A DNA stretch of 7,673 nucleotides from Chromatiales bacterium (GCA_027070385.1 JALXDW010000117.1:1-7673), one strand, 5' to 3'; shown: positions 1 to 6,972, numbered from the stretch's first letter. The notes: generated by a model from the sequence alone, not told the origin. Numbers and translations are program-made.

Positions 1-506
1 ACACGGTGTGAAATTGGGAATTTTTTTTGTAACTGAGTCAGAAATTCAGTCACCGGTAAATAAACCAGCGTGAGTGATGAAGAGCTGAATGTTGTTATTA
101 ATCCTGCAACCGTCATGGGCTGGTTTACCTGCTGTATTTTTTCTTGCAGCCGGTTTTTTATTTCCTTATCCAGAAATTTAAGTGTATTAAGATCAACATC
201 GGTTTCAGCAGCATCAACAATAATAAAACCATTCGCGGCAACTTTTTCAATATGCCGGCATAATGATTCAGCATCCAGACAAACCAGTATATCGGTACTG
301 CTACAGTGTCCGTTTATCGGCTCATTGGAAATGCGTACATCCGAAAAGCTGTGGCGCCCCATTATGTTGGAATGGTATTCACGTCGTCCCAGCACTGACA
401 AGCCTGCTTTTGCACAACTACGAGCAAATACTGCGGCAGCCGTATCAATACCATGCCCTTGTGCACCGCCAATACGCCAGACTAGAGACTGCGCTTTTTT
501 TTCCAT
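1..506 (-). CDS. 2-oxoacid:acceptor oxidoreductase, alpha/gamma-fused subunit, N-terminal part (KorA-like), partial
   Basis: The frame opens with ATG at 506-504 and stays open to the window edge (168 complete codons seen; the full protein should continue to the left). The visible part matches the pyruvate/2-oxoacid:ferredoxin oxidoreductase gamma domain: the glycine-rich cofactor-loop motif IGGAQGHGID at residues 12-21 and the REYHSNIMGRHS motif at 42-53, followed by strands such as DILVCLD (72-78) and FIIVDAA (94-100). In the fused subunits of this family the gamma domain precedes the thiamine-diphosphate-associated alpha domain, and a separate beta subunit would be expected further left. 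Such enzymes interconvert a 2-oxoacid plus CoA with an acyl-CoA, CO2 and reduced ferredoxin. The start overlaps the stop of the upstream dehydrogenase gene (TAATG), and a GAGGA ribosome-binding sequence lies about 11 bases upstream. 2-Oxoglutarate as substrate is inferred from that neighbour; pyruvate or a branched-chain oxoacid cannot be excluded. Confidence 0.85.
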   Translation of the reverse strand, partial: MEKKAQSLVWRIGGAQGHGIDTAAAVFARSCAKAGLSVLGRREYHSNIMGRHSFSDVRISNEPINGHCSSTDILVCLDAESLCRHIEKVAANGFIIVDAAETDVDLNTLKFLDKEIKNRLQEKIQQVNQPMTVAGLITTFSSSSLTLVYLPVTEFLTQLQKKFPISHR

Positions 507-1831
507 TACGGCCAAATTCCTCTTTCTTCAATCGTAACCGTTAAACGATGAAGTGCAACGACTAATGCTGCGGTATGCAAGTCGACAGGAAGCTGTTTAG
601 CCTTATCTTCATCCTGCTCCTTTGTATTACTTTCAATAATCATTTCATTCAGGCTCAACCATTTGCTTATGACGATATCAGTTGCCTGAACCATTTTATC
701 ATTCAACTTCTGATTAACTTCGGCTAACGACCATTGTTGGTTTTCATTATTTTGCACCCATTCAAAATAACTGACCGTGACTCCACCTGCATTCATAAGA
801 ATATCCGGCATAACGATAATATCTTTAGACAGCAAAATCTCATTCGCTTCAGGTGTTACCGGGGCATTACCTGCTTCAATAACCAGTTTGGCTTTTATTT
901 TATCTGCGTTGTCATGATGAATCTGATGACTGGTTGCTGCCGGAACAAGAATATCACAATCAAGCTGTAACAAATCTTCATTGGTAATACTCATGGTTTC
1001 AGCTAACCCTACAACAGTATTATTTTTTTGTTTGTATGTGTTAATAGCATCAAGGTCCAAACCCTTCTCAGAATAAATACCTCCCTGAGAATCACTGATG
1101 CCGGTAATAATCGCACCGGCATTCTGAAACAAGCGAGCGATCGCTGAACCCACATTGCCATACCCCTGAATGGCAACCCGTTGGTTTTTTAAATTTTTCA
1201 TGCCAGCCGGTTTTATTCGCTCAAGAAACCGCAAGGTGGCATACAGACAGCCCTGTCCAGTTGCATCATGACGCCCCAGCGAACCACCAAGATCAATGGC
1301 TTTTCCTGTTACAACCGGGCGATTATTACGCCCTGGATGCATAATATCGTAAGTATCATAAATCCAACCCATTGTGTGTTCATTGGTATAAAGATCCGGA
1401 GCTGGAATATCCGTATGAGGTCCGATATTGTCACCCAATTCAGAAATAAAACGCCGGGTAATATGCCTTAATTCATTCTCCGACAGGCTTTTAGTATCAC
1501 AACACACCCCGCCTTTTGCTCCGCCAAACGGTACATTAATTAATGCACACTTCCATGTCATTAATGCTGCCAATGCAGAAATTTCGGCATAAGTTAAGTC
1601 GGGAGAATAACGTATCCCCCCTTTCCCTGGGCCGTTAACATGACTATGCAATACCCGAAAACCACGAAAAACCCGCACACTTTGATCGTCCATCTGTACC
1701 GGAAAATTAACAATGGTGGATTTTTTTGGGGAAGTGAGAAAATCAACAAACCCCGGGCGAAGCGGGCCGAGAAAAGCCATTGCCCTTTGCAAACGTTGCT
1801 CAATATATTTCCCGGTATTAAAATCTTCCAC
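506..1831 (-). CDS. Glu/Leu/Phe/Val dehydrogenase, probably NAD(P)-dependent glutamate dehydrogenase
   Basis: A 441-residue cytoplasmic enzyme expected to catalyse reversible oxidative deamination of glutamate to 2-oxoglutarate and ammonia. Visible landmarks are the GPGKGGIRYSP segment (67-77), the substrate lysine region MTWK (Lys94), the catalytic loop PFGGAKGGV with Lys106, PAPD with Asp146, the Rossmann dinucleotide loop GYGNVG (223-228) followed by an acidic residue at the end of the second strand (Asp247), and NAGGVTVSYFEWVQNN (347-362), which is characteristic of hexameric glutamate dehydrogenases rather than leucine dehydrogenases. The C-terminus TAALVVALHRL...RGIWP is also typical. 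It is somewhat longer than the usual 410-430 residues because of a charged linker near 400-413. The start is GTG at 1831; an in-frame TAA lies shortly upstream, and a GGGGG stretch 8 bases before the GTG could serve as ribosome-binding site. The gene shares one base with the downstream oxidoreductase gene, so the two are probably co-translated. Confidence 0.92.
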   Translation of the reverse strand: MEDFNTGKYIEQRLQRAMAFLGPLRPGFVDFLTSPKKSTIVNFPVQMDDQSVRVFRGFRVLHSHVNGPGKGGIRYSPDLTYAEISALAALMTWKCALINVPFGGAKGGVCCDTKSLSENELRHITRRFISELGDNIGPHTDIPAPDLYTNEHTMGWIYDTYDIMHPGRNNRPVVTGKAIDLGGSLGRHDATGQGCLYATLRFLERIKPAGMKNLKNQRVAIQGYGNVGSAIARLFQNAGAIITGISDSQGGIYSEKGLDLDAINTYKQKNNTVVGLAETMSITNEDLLQLDCDILVPAATSHQIHHDNADKIKAKLVIEAGNAPVTPEANEILLSKDIIVMPDILMNAGGVTVSYFEWVQNNENQQWSLAEVNQKLNDKMVQATDIVISKWLSLNEMIIESNTKEQDEDKAKQLPVDLHTAALVVALHRLTVTIEERGIWP

Positions 1832-2022
1832 TACCTGAACCCCCGCTTATATTTAACTTATCGTGCTACACGCCATCCTTTTTTTCAAGGAAATAACACA
1901 AATAAAATTACACCAGTTTAAATTATCTGCTACCCTTGCATTATTTAAAGTGTCATAAATAACACATAATGTCTGTATAAAAAAATCTGTACCGCAGTCA
2001 CTAAAATGGAAGCATAAGTTAT
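1832..2022. other. Divergent intergenic region between the dehydrogenase and channel genes
   Basis: This AT-rich stretch of 191 bases separates two divergent genes and should carry the promoters for both. Possible -10 elements are CATAAT at 1965-1970 and TATAAA at 1976-1981 on the plus strand, and GATAAT (complement of about 1923-1928) on the minus strand, but none has a convincing -35 partner at 16-18 bases. A GGAAG sequence at 2009-2012 region may act as ribosome-binding site for the channel gene, about 10 bases before its ATG. No clear operator palindrome or sigma-54 element was found. Confidence 0.4.
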
Positions 2023-2813
2023 ATGTTTGATAACAAACTTAAAAAACTGCATTCATCTATTAATCACCTTTATAATGGCAGCAACAGAAAATCAACCGTG
2101 TTTCGCTGGGCTCTACTAGGTTTTGATCTGGCAACCATTGCTTATTTTGTTATTGCTTCTTTTTATCATCATATTGATGACTATCATGCGGTTGAAGAGA
2201 TCCTTGGTATTATTTTCATGTTGGAATTTGCCGCCCGGCTTTTTATCAGCAAGGAACGCTTGAAAGATATTTTTAATCCGGTCGGCCTGGCCGATATTAT
2301 AGTGATTGTTTCATTATTGGCTCCGAGTCTTGCACAAAATTTTGCTTTTTTACGGGTTTTACGTGCATTGAGGTTACTACGCTCCTACCACGTCCTAAAA
2401 TCACTACGCAAACAATCAAAATTTGTACGAACCAATGAAGATATTATTTTCAGTATCGTAAACCTGATGGTATTTATTTTTATTGTGACAGAAATAGTGT
2501 ATGTCACCCAGGTCGATAAAAACCCTGCAATCATTAACTATGTTGATGCGCTGTATTTTACCATTGCAGCCTTAACAACAACCGGCTTTGGTGAGATATT
2601 ACCCTGGTTGGAACAGGCGGGCATGTCCTTGCTGTTTTTATAATGATATTTGGTATCTCATTATTTTTAAGACTGATACAAACTATTTTCAGACCAGGGA
2701 AAGTTCGTTACAAATGTCCGGTATGTGGATTAACCCGACATGACAGCGATGCCATTCACTGCAAACATTGTGGCACTATTTTAAATATAGAAACCGAAGG
2801 TGCCGGAGAATAG
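2023..2813 (+). pseudogene. Voltage-gated-like ion (potassium) channel with C-terminal zinc ribbon, frameshifted in the pore
   Basis: The first frame runs from ATG 2023 to a TAA at 2641 (206 residues). It contains four voltage-sensor-like membrane segments, including an S4 with arginines every third residue (FLRVLRALRLLRSYHVL, about 108-124), then S5 and a pore loop ending in TTTGFG (185-190). After that the frame gives residues that do not fit the family. Reading from 2595 in another frame gives DITLVGTGGH, then an S6-like segment (IMIFGISLFLRL) and a four-cysteine zinc ribbon (CPVCG...CKHCG), ending at TAG 2811-2813. TTTGFGDITL and this S6/zinc-ribbon tail are what I recall for full-length proteins of this family. 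The join is explained by an extra GA at about 2593-2594. The repaired protein would be 262 residues in the inner membrane. As sequenced, the product lacks S6 and cannot form a normal pore. Nothing else in the gene is damaged, so the lesion is recent, switchable or an assembly error. Gating and ion selectivity are inferred. Confidence 0.85.
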
Positions 2814-2848
2814 TCGGCTGTTACCACCCAAAAAACCTTTTTACTCGA

Positions 2849-3268
2849 TTAAATACCCGGGGGGTATTCATCAAAAACCGGTAACGCTTTATCATCGCAT
2901 GACCATTCAACACGTGACCCCCAGAATATTCGTCCTTGTGGTTTCATTTCAGGAATCATATCCAGTGAACCGGCCGCAATTAAAACAGAACCCAGTTCAG
3001 GAATAACACGTGGCATCGGGCTGCCACATTCCTTGCAGAAACAGTTATAAAATCGCTCTGCTTCAGGTACCTTGTATCGACCTAAAAGTTCTTCACCCGT
3101 TAGCCATTCAATATCGGTATCGGGTTTCACCATAATATTGGTAGCATGACCGGTACCAGTGGCTTTACGACAACGCTCACAATGGCAATGATAAAAACGC
3201 ATTGGTTCACCAACCAGCTTATAGGTGACTTTCTTGCATAAACAACTACCTGTGTATGTTTCGGACAT
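2849..3268 (-). CDS. GFA-family (glutathione-dependent formaldehyde-activating-like / CENP-V) zinc protein
   Basis: A 139-residue protein with the zinc-binding cysteine pattern of the GFA fold: GSCLC (Cys9, Cys11), CHCERCRK (Cys28, Cys30, Cys33) and FCKECGS (Cys78, Cys81). Length is normal for single-domain members. The family is named after an enzyme proposed to promote S-hydroxymethylglutathione formation, but most bacterial members have no proven reaction, so the substrate is unknown here. The start at 3268 is chosen over an ATG ten codons upstream (3298) because a perfect AAGGAG lies 6 bases before it, and because the longer version would overlap the end of hda. The AAGGAG shares bases with the hda stop codon (TAAGGAG), leaving only 10 bases between the genes, so translation is probably coupled to hda. 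It is the last gene of the operon and converges on the channel gene 35 bases away. Confidence 0.88.
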   Translation of the reverse strand: MSETYTGSCLCKKVTYKLVGEPMRFYHCHCERCRKATGTGHATNIMVKPDTDIEWLTGEELLGRYKVPEAERFYNCFCKECGSPMPRVIPELGSVLIAAGSLDMIPEMKPQGRIFWGSRVEWSCDDKALPVFDEYPPGI

Positions 3269-3278
3269 TGTTATCTCC

Positions 3279-3956
3279 TTATAGTAATTCACGAACAAAA
3301 GGTACAGTCAGCTTACGCTTAGCAACAAGAGAGGCATTATCAAGTTTATCCAACAACTCAAATAGACTTTGCATATCACGTGAAGCCCGGTTGATTAAAT
3401 AGTCAACCACATTGTCATCCAGTTCAAGCCCCCGATTTTTTGCACGCTGTTGCAGGGCAATTTTCTTTTCCTCGTCATTCAATGCTTTTAAATGATACAC
3501 CGGTCCCCAGCACATTCTTGAAGCCAGATCCGGCAACTTAAAATCCAGTCCGGTTGGTGATTTTTCTGCAGCAACTACCAACCGTGTATCTGCGTCACGC
3601 AATCGGTTGTACAAATTAAATAAAGCTTCTTCCCAAACAGAATTACCAACTGCAAACTCGATATTATCCAGACAAACCAGATCCATTGATTCCAGGTTTT
3701 CGAATGCCTCGGGGGATAGCATTACATTGTCCAATGGTAAATAAACAATTTTCATGTTTGTTTTTGAATAGGCATAGCACAATGATTGCAGTAAATGTGT
3801 TTTACCACTGCCACTGCTACCCCATAAAAAAACATATTGTTCCATTGTGTTTTTAATAGAATAAACAGCTGTCTCATTCTGGCCGACAACATAATTATCA
3901 AAACGGGCATTATCCATTAGCTGAATGCTTAATGGCATTTGTTGAGGCGCCTTCAT
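3279..3956 (-). CDS. hda: DnaA regulatory inactivator Hda
   Basis: A 225-residue DnaA-related AAA+ protein without the DnaA DNA-binding domain. Hda bound to the DNA-loaded sliding clamp stimulates hydrolysis of ATP on DnaA and so limits re-initiation of replication. The N-terminus carries a clamp-binding motif, QMPLSI (6-11), comparable to QLSLPL in E. coli Hda. A complete Walker A (GSSGSGKT, 46-53), Walker B (LVCLDN, 93-98), the LPDLASR arginine-finger region (Arg147) and a sensor-2 arginine near Arg193 follow. The C-terminal KLTVPFVRELL agrees with the E. coli end. The Walker A is more canonical than the E. coli version I recall (which has Arg in place of the lysine). No clear ribosome-binding sequence precedes the ATG; an in-frame stop lies upstream and no better start is available, and starting later would cut off the clamp motif. 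It lies 36 bases downstream of the permease gene. Confidence 0.95.
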   Translation of the reverse strand: MKAPQQMPLSIQLMDNARFDNYVVGQNETAVYSIKNTMEQYVFLWGSSGSGKTHLLQSLCYAYSKTNMKIVYLPLDNVMLSPEAFENLESMDLVCLDNIEFAVGNSVWEEALFNLYNRLRDADTRLVVAAEKSPTGLDFKLPDLASRMCWGPVYHLKALNDEEKKIALQQRAKNRGLELDDNVVDYLINRASRDMQSLFELLDKLDNASLVAKRKLTVPFVRELL

Positions 3957-3992
3957 ATCGGTTACATCACTAAAATCGAGTTAACGAGAAAA

Positions 3993-5075
3993 TCAGCCAT
4001 TATACACTGCGCTTTCTTTATATTCCTTATGTATGTGCCGAATAATAACGGCCAATACTGCGGCCACTGGCAAGGCACACAAAACACCAAAAAAACCAAA
4101 CAATTGTCCACCGGCCAATACTGCAAAGATAACGGCAACCGGATGCAGACCAATTTTATCTCCGACCAGAATCGGTGTTAATAACATACCCTCAAGTGCC
4201 TGACCAACACCAAAAACAAGAAAAACATAAAGCAGGTAAGTAACATCATGAAACTGCATCAAGGCAGCAATACTTGCCGCCACAATACCTATAATAAAAC
4301 CCAGGTAAGGTACAAAACTGACAGCCCCTGCCAACAGCCCAATTAATATAGCCAGATCCAACCCAACAATACTCAAGCCAACAGAATAAACAATGGCCAA
4401 TGCCAGTACTACCAATAACTGACCACGAAAAAAAGCACCCAATACTTCATCGGACTGTTTGGCTAATGATGAAATCAGCTTTTCTTTATTGCGAGGTAAT
4501 AATTGGCGTATATTCTCGATTAACTTGTCCCAATCTCTAAGCAGGTAAAATGAAACGATAAAAACCAGTAGTAAATTGGCAATACCTGTAAACAGAGCAA
4601 CACCCGAACGTGTAATCGATCCCAGTACTTGCGCCACAATACCACCGGCTGACTGCCAGTTTGACTTGAGTGATTCCTGCAAGGTCGTTAAATCCAGATG
4701 AACTTTCGCATTTCCCAGTTTTTCATTCATGACCGGCAACACGGTTTTTTGTATCCACTGGGCATATTCCGGCACCTTATTAATTAGAATAATAATCTGC
4801 TTTTCAACCAACGGAATAAAAATCAGTAAAAATACGATGGCGATAAGGGTGAGACAAAAGAATACCGTTGTAACAGCCAGTGTTCTGGGAAATTTTTTTG
4901 TTTCCAGCCAGTCAACCAGCGGGTCACCAATATACGAAAGTACTGCCGCTACCAAAAAGGGGGTAAGTACAGGTGCAAGTAAATAGACAAGACCGGAAAA
5001 CAAAACCAGTCCTGTCAAAATAAACCATTTTGAACTGTCAGACTGCCTGTTTTCTGATATGCAATTTTGTGCCAT
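3993..5075 (-). CDS. AI-2E family / PerM-type permease
   Basis: A 360-residue multi-spanning inner-membrane protein of the AI-2 exporter superfamily (UPF0118), normal in length. Hydrophobic segments lie near 17-35, 36-50, 66-90, 160-180, 218-238, 240-273, 278-295 and 312-347, with the usual large soluble section (about 91-155) after the third. Family signatures include PFLVAAVLSYIGDPLVDWL (39-57), FFRGQ (215-219), FVPYLG (254-259) and the LTPILVGDKIGLHP stretch (299-312). Members have been linked to autoinducer-2 export or to sodium/proton exchange, but the role of the PerM branch next to hda is not settled, so transport substrate is left open. The start at 5075 has a good AAGGAA sequence about 8 bases upstream. 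It follows the phosphatidyltransferase gene by 21 bases and precedes hda, an arrangement seen in many gammaproteobacteria. Confidence 0.92.
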   Translation of the reverse strand: MAQNCISENRQSDSSKWFILTGLVLFSGLVYLLAPVLTPFLVAAVLSYIGDPLVDWLETKKFPRTLAVTTVFFCLTLIAIVFLLIFIPLVEKQIIILINKVPEYAQWIQKTVLPVMNEKLGNAKVHLDLTTLQESLKSNWQSAGGIVAQVLGSITRSGVALFTGIANLLLVFIVSFYLLRDWDKLIENIRQLLPRNKEKLISSLAKQSDEVLGAFFRGQLLVVLALAIVYSVGLSIVGLDLAILIGLLAGAVSFVPYLGFIIGIVAASIAALMQFHDVTYLLYVFLVFGVGQALEGMLLTPILVGDKIGLHPVAVIFAVLAGGQLFGFFGVLCALPVAAVLAVIIRHIHKEYKESAVYNG

Positions 5076-5096
5076 TTTAATGTTCCTTCAGTATTT

Positions 5097-5663
5097 TTAT
5101 TGGTTTTTTACTGATGCTTTCGCATGAATAGCCCGCCGCCCCCAGGCAACAACATAAACAACACCACTGGCTATCGTTGTAAATAAAACACTCCATATTA
5201 AGATACTTGTTACCACTTCAGGAATTGGGAACCAGGCTAGAGAAACCAGCATTACGGCAATCAATACAATTTGCATCAACGTATTTAGCTTGCTGATATA
5301 AGTTGGGTTAATCACAACATTACCCAAAAAAAGCCGGTATAAAACACCCCCGGTCACGATAATAATATCTCTTAAAATAACAGCCAGTACCAGCCACATT
5401 GGTAGTAACTCCAACCAGGCAAAACAGACATAGCTTGAAACCAGTAATAATTTATCGGCCAAGGGATCAAGTATTTCACCCAGATGTGATTGCCAGTTAA
5501 AATGCTTGGCTAACCAACCGTCCAAACTGTCAGTAACACCCGCAATAACAAATAATACCAGTGCAGGCATATAATTATTTTGCAAGATATAAAAAACAAC
5601 CGGTGGCACCAGTACGATACGCAATAAACTTAATAAATTAGGAAGATTACGCAAACTAAACAT
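5097..5663 (-). CDS. CDP-alcohol phosphatidyltransferase (PgsA-like)
   Basis: A 188-residue integral membrane enzyme of phospholipid synthesis, which transfers a phosphatidyl group from CDP-diacylglycerol to an alcohol such as glycerol 3-phosphate. The CDP-alcohol phosphotransferase motif is present at residues 45-70: Asp45, Asp48-Gly49, Ala52, Gly62, Asp66 and Asp70, with the four metal-binding aspartates intact. The usual Arg after Ala52 is Lys53. The N-terminus NLPNLLSLLRIVLVPP is typical of PgsA and cardiolipin-synthase-type relatives. Hydrophobic segments lie about 11-28, 32-45, 73-104, 125-145 and 150-175. The gene starts only 4 bases after the stop of the DUF2066 gene, with little ribosome-binding sequence of its own, so translational coupling is likely. 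It may be the main PgsA or a second paralogue: genomes of this type often have another pgsA near uvrC, which is why no symbol is given. Confidence 0.92.
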   Translation of the reverse strand: MFSLRNLPNLLSLLRIVLVPPVVFYILQNNYMPALVLFVIAGVTDSLDGWLAKHFNWQSHLGEILDPLADKLLLVSSYVCFAWLELLPMWLVLAVILRDIIIVTGGVLYRLFLGNVVINPTYISKLNTLMQIVLIAVMLVSLAWFPIPEVVTSILIWSVLFTTIASGVVYVVAWGRRAIHAKASVKNQ

Positions 5664-5667
5664 AAGA

Positions 5668-6972
5668 CTAATGCAATAACCTGTAAATTAAATCCGGAAC
5701 CCACACTTTTACAACAGGCTTAGCCACAACACCGGTTTCTGTTGCGTGAAGCTCAGTTCCGGTTGTTGTTTCCGACGGCTGTACTACTGACTGTCTCGGA
5801 ACGGTATTCGGCTCAGCAACCAGTTGACTGCCCAAGGCAATCGCCTGCATGACACCGACACGACTACCTTGTGTCGTTAAATTAAAAAGTACACTGCTTT
5901 TATCCAGTTCCAACGTTTGTACTTTTTTAACCGCACTGATTGAAGATAAATATTTAACTGCTTGGGAATAATCAGCCAGACTATCCACATCTTTTATTTT
6001 GACCAGTACATGTTGAATGCCTTTATCCGTTTTGACATCCGCAAAGGCCAGTGAAAGATTTTGTGCAGTATGGCTTAATCCCTGCTCGACAACCTTGTCC
6101 AGGTAAACACCCTGTTCCTGCCAATCCACCCTGCGTCCATTCACGTAAAGGTGCCACTGGGTATTCCAGGTACGGTTTGCCTGATAAAGTTTACCCACCA
6201 AAATGGCTTCTGCCTGATAACGTTTGGATGCCTGCATAACACGATCTTCAAAATTTCCCCAGACATCACTGATTGAAATATTGGCACGGTCTGCCAAATC
6301 CATCAATGGAAACCGTACTGGCAAACCATAGAGCCGAGCATATTTTTCAATACTTTCACGCGTACTACTGTTAATGCTGTTTGATAATAAGTAACGTTTG
6401 GCCCGACTCTCAACAACCATCCAGACCAAAATAGACGGGCGGGCACTGCCCCAAACCGGCAAATTAGCCTCATGTAGGAGTTTATTAATCTTCTTTTTAT
6501 TAAATCGAACCCATAGAACCTGTTGTGCCTTTTTTGGTTTTTTATTCTCGGTTTCAGGCCACTTGATCCCCCAATCAATATGAGGACGCCCCGTGGTTTT
6601 CTGGTAACGAAACTGTTTAACATAAAAAGTGGCTTGATTAAGCGCACTAGCAATTTCTGCTGTTTTCCCCACCAGTACCAGGTTGGGCTGTTGCTGATTA
6701 GGCGTTTTTTTCAATTTTGGTGCATCCGTTTCAACCAAAGGTGGTAATGCCAGCACCACATCCTGTTGTCCGGACACCCGCAATAAAACTTCGGCAAAAG
6801 CTTGCTGTATTGCACGATGCCTGTCCAAACGGCTCTGGCTTAGTACCGGAATTTCAGCTTCATATAAGTCTGTGATGCTTGCGGCCAACGTATTTTGGCT
6901 AATAAAAACACCCGCAACACTCATTATCCCAACCAATACCCGAGTCAAACAATTCATACTTCGCAATCTCAT
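5668..6972 (-). CDS. DUF2066 domain-containing exported protein, function unknown
   Basis: A 434-residue protein with a signal-peptide-like N-terminus: basic MRLRSMNCLTR, a hydrophobic core (about 12-27) and a probable cleavage site near LAAS (29-32), so it should act in the periplasm. The first mature part (VLSQSRLDRHRAIQQAFAEVLLRVSG, about 43-68, given here only in outline) matches the DUF2066 start, where a conserved VRVSG-like segment occurs. No catalytic motif is evident. The C-terminal third (about 375-425) is rich in Thr, Val and Pro and probably disordered. Two starts are possible: ATG 6972, which has AGG directly next to it, and ATG 6957 (Met6), with AGGA 14 bases upstream; neither is clearly better. 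The gene is first in the operon with the phosphatidyltransferase, permease and hda, and divergent from purM, the usual position of DUF2066 genes. The biochemical role is unknown. Confidence 0.85.
   Translation of the reverse strand: MRLRSMNCLTRVLVGIMSVAGVFISQNTLAASITDLYEAEIPVLSQSRLDRHRAIQQAFAEVLLRVSGQQDVVLALPPLVETDAPKLKKTPNQQQPNLVLVGKTAEIASALNQATFYVKQFRYQKTTGRPHIDWGIKWPETENKKPKKAQQVLWVRFNKKKINKLLHEANLPVWGSARPSILVWMVVESRAKRYLLSNSINSSTRESIEKYARLYGLPVRFPLMDLADRANISISDVWGNFEDRVMQASKRYQAEAILVGKLYQANRTWNTQWHLYVNGRRVDWQEQGVYLDKVVEQGLSHTAQNLSLAFADVKTDKGIQHVLVKIKDVDSLADYSQAVKYLSSISAVKKVQTLELDKSSVLFNLTTQGSRVGVMQAIALGSQLVAEPNTVPRQSVVQPSETTTGTELHATETGVVAKPVVKVWVPDLIYRLLH

Noticed and set aside
70..537. 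Open plus-strand frame of 155 codons opposite the oxidoreductase gene
   Set aside because: It is antisense to a clearly recognisable 2-oxoacid oxidoreductase gamma domain, its product is rich in Ser/Cys/Arg without any family pattern, and no ribosome-binding site is evident.
1865..2000. Sigma-54 or FNR-type regulatory sites in the divergent intergenic region
   Set aside because: TGGCG and TGGTG stretches lack the TTGC partner at the required spacing, and no TTGAT...ATCAA palindrome is present.
2632..2643. TTT TTA just before the channel stop as a programmed -1 slippery site
   Set aside because: It is preceded by G rather than T, and the protein pattern shows that the frame is already lost about 40 bases upstream, at GGTGAGAT.
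2829..2842. AAAAAACCTTTTT between the convergent channel and GFA genes as a terminator
   Set aside because: There is no GC-rich stem and the loop would be only two bases, so it is not a credible intrinsic terminator.
2852..2868. Inverted repeat AATACCC-GGG-GGGTATT near the end of the GFA gene as a bidirectional terminator
   Set aside because: The 7-base stem lies within the coding sequence and has no T run directly after it on either strand; the nearest T run on the minus strand is more than 10 bases further on.
3269..3298. Ten-codon longer N-terminus for the GFA protein starting at 3298
   Set aside because: It would overlap the end of hda and ignores the strong AAGGAG placed correctly for ATG 3268; the extra residues are not part of the family pattern.
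6303..6653. Second minus-strand frame of 116 codons within the DUF2066 gene
   Set aside because: It is an out-of-frame shadow of the signal-peptide-bearing DUF2066 gene with no recognisable pattern or start signal.
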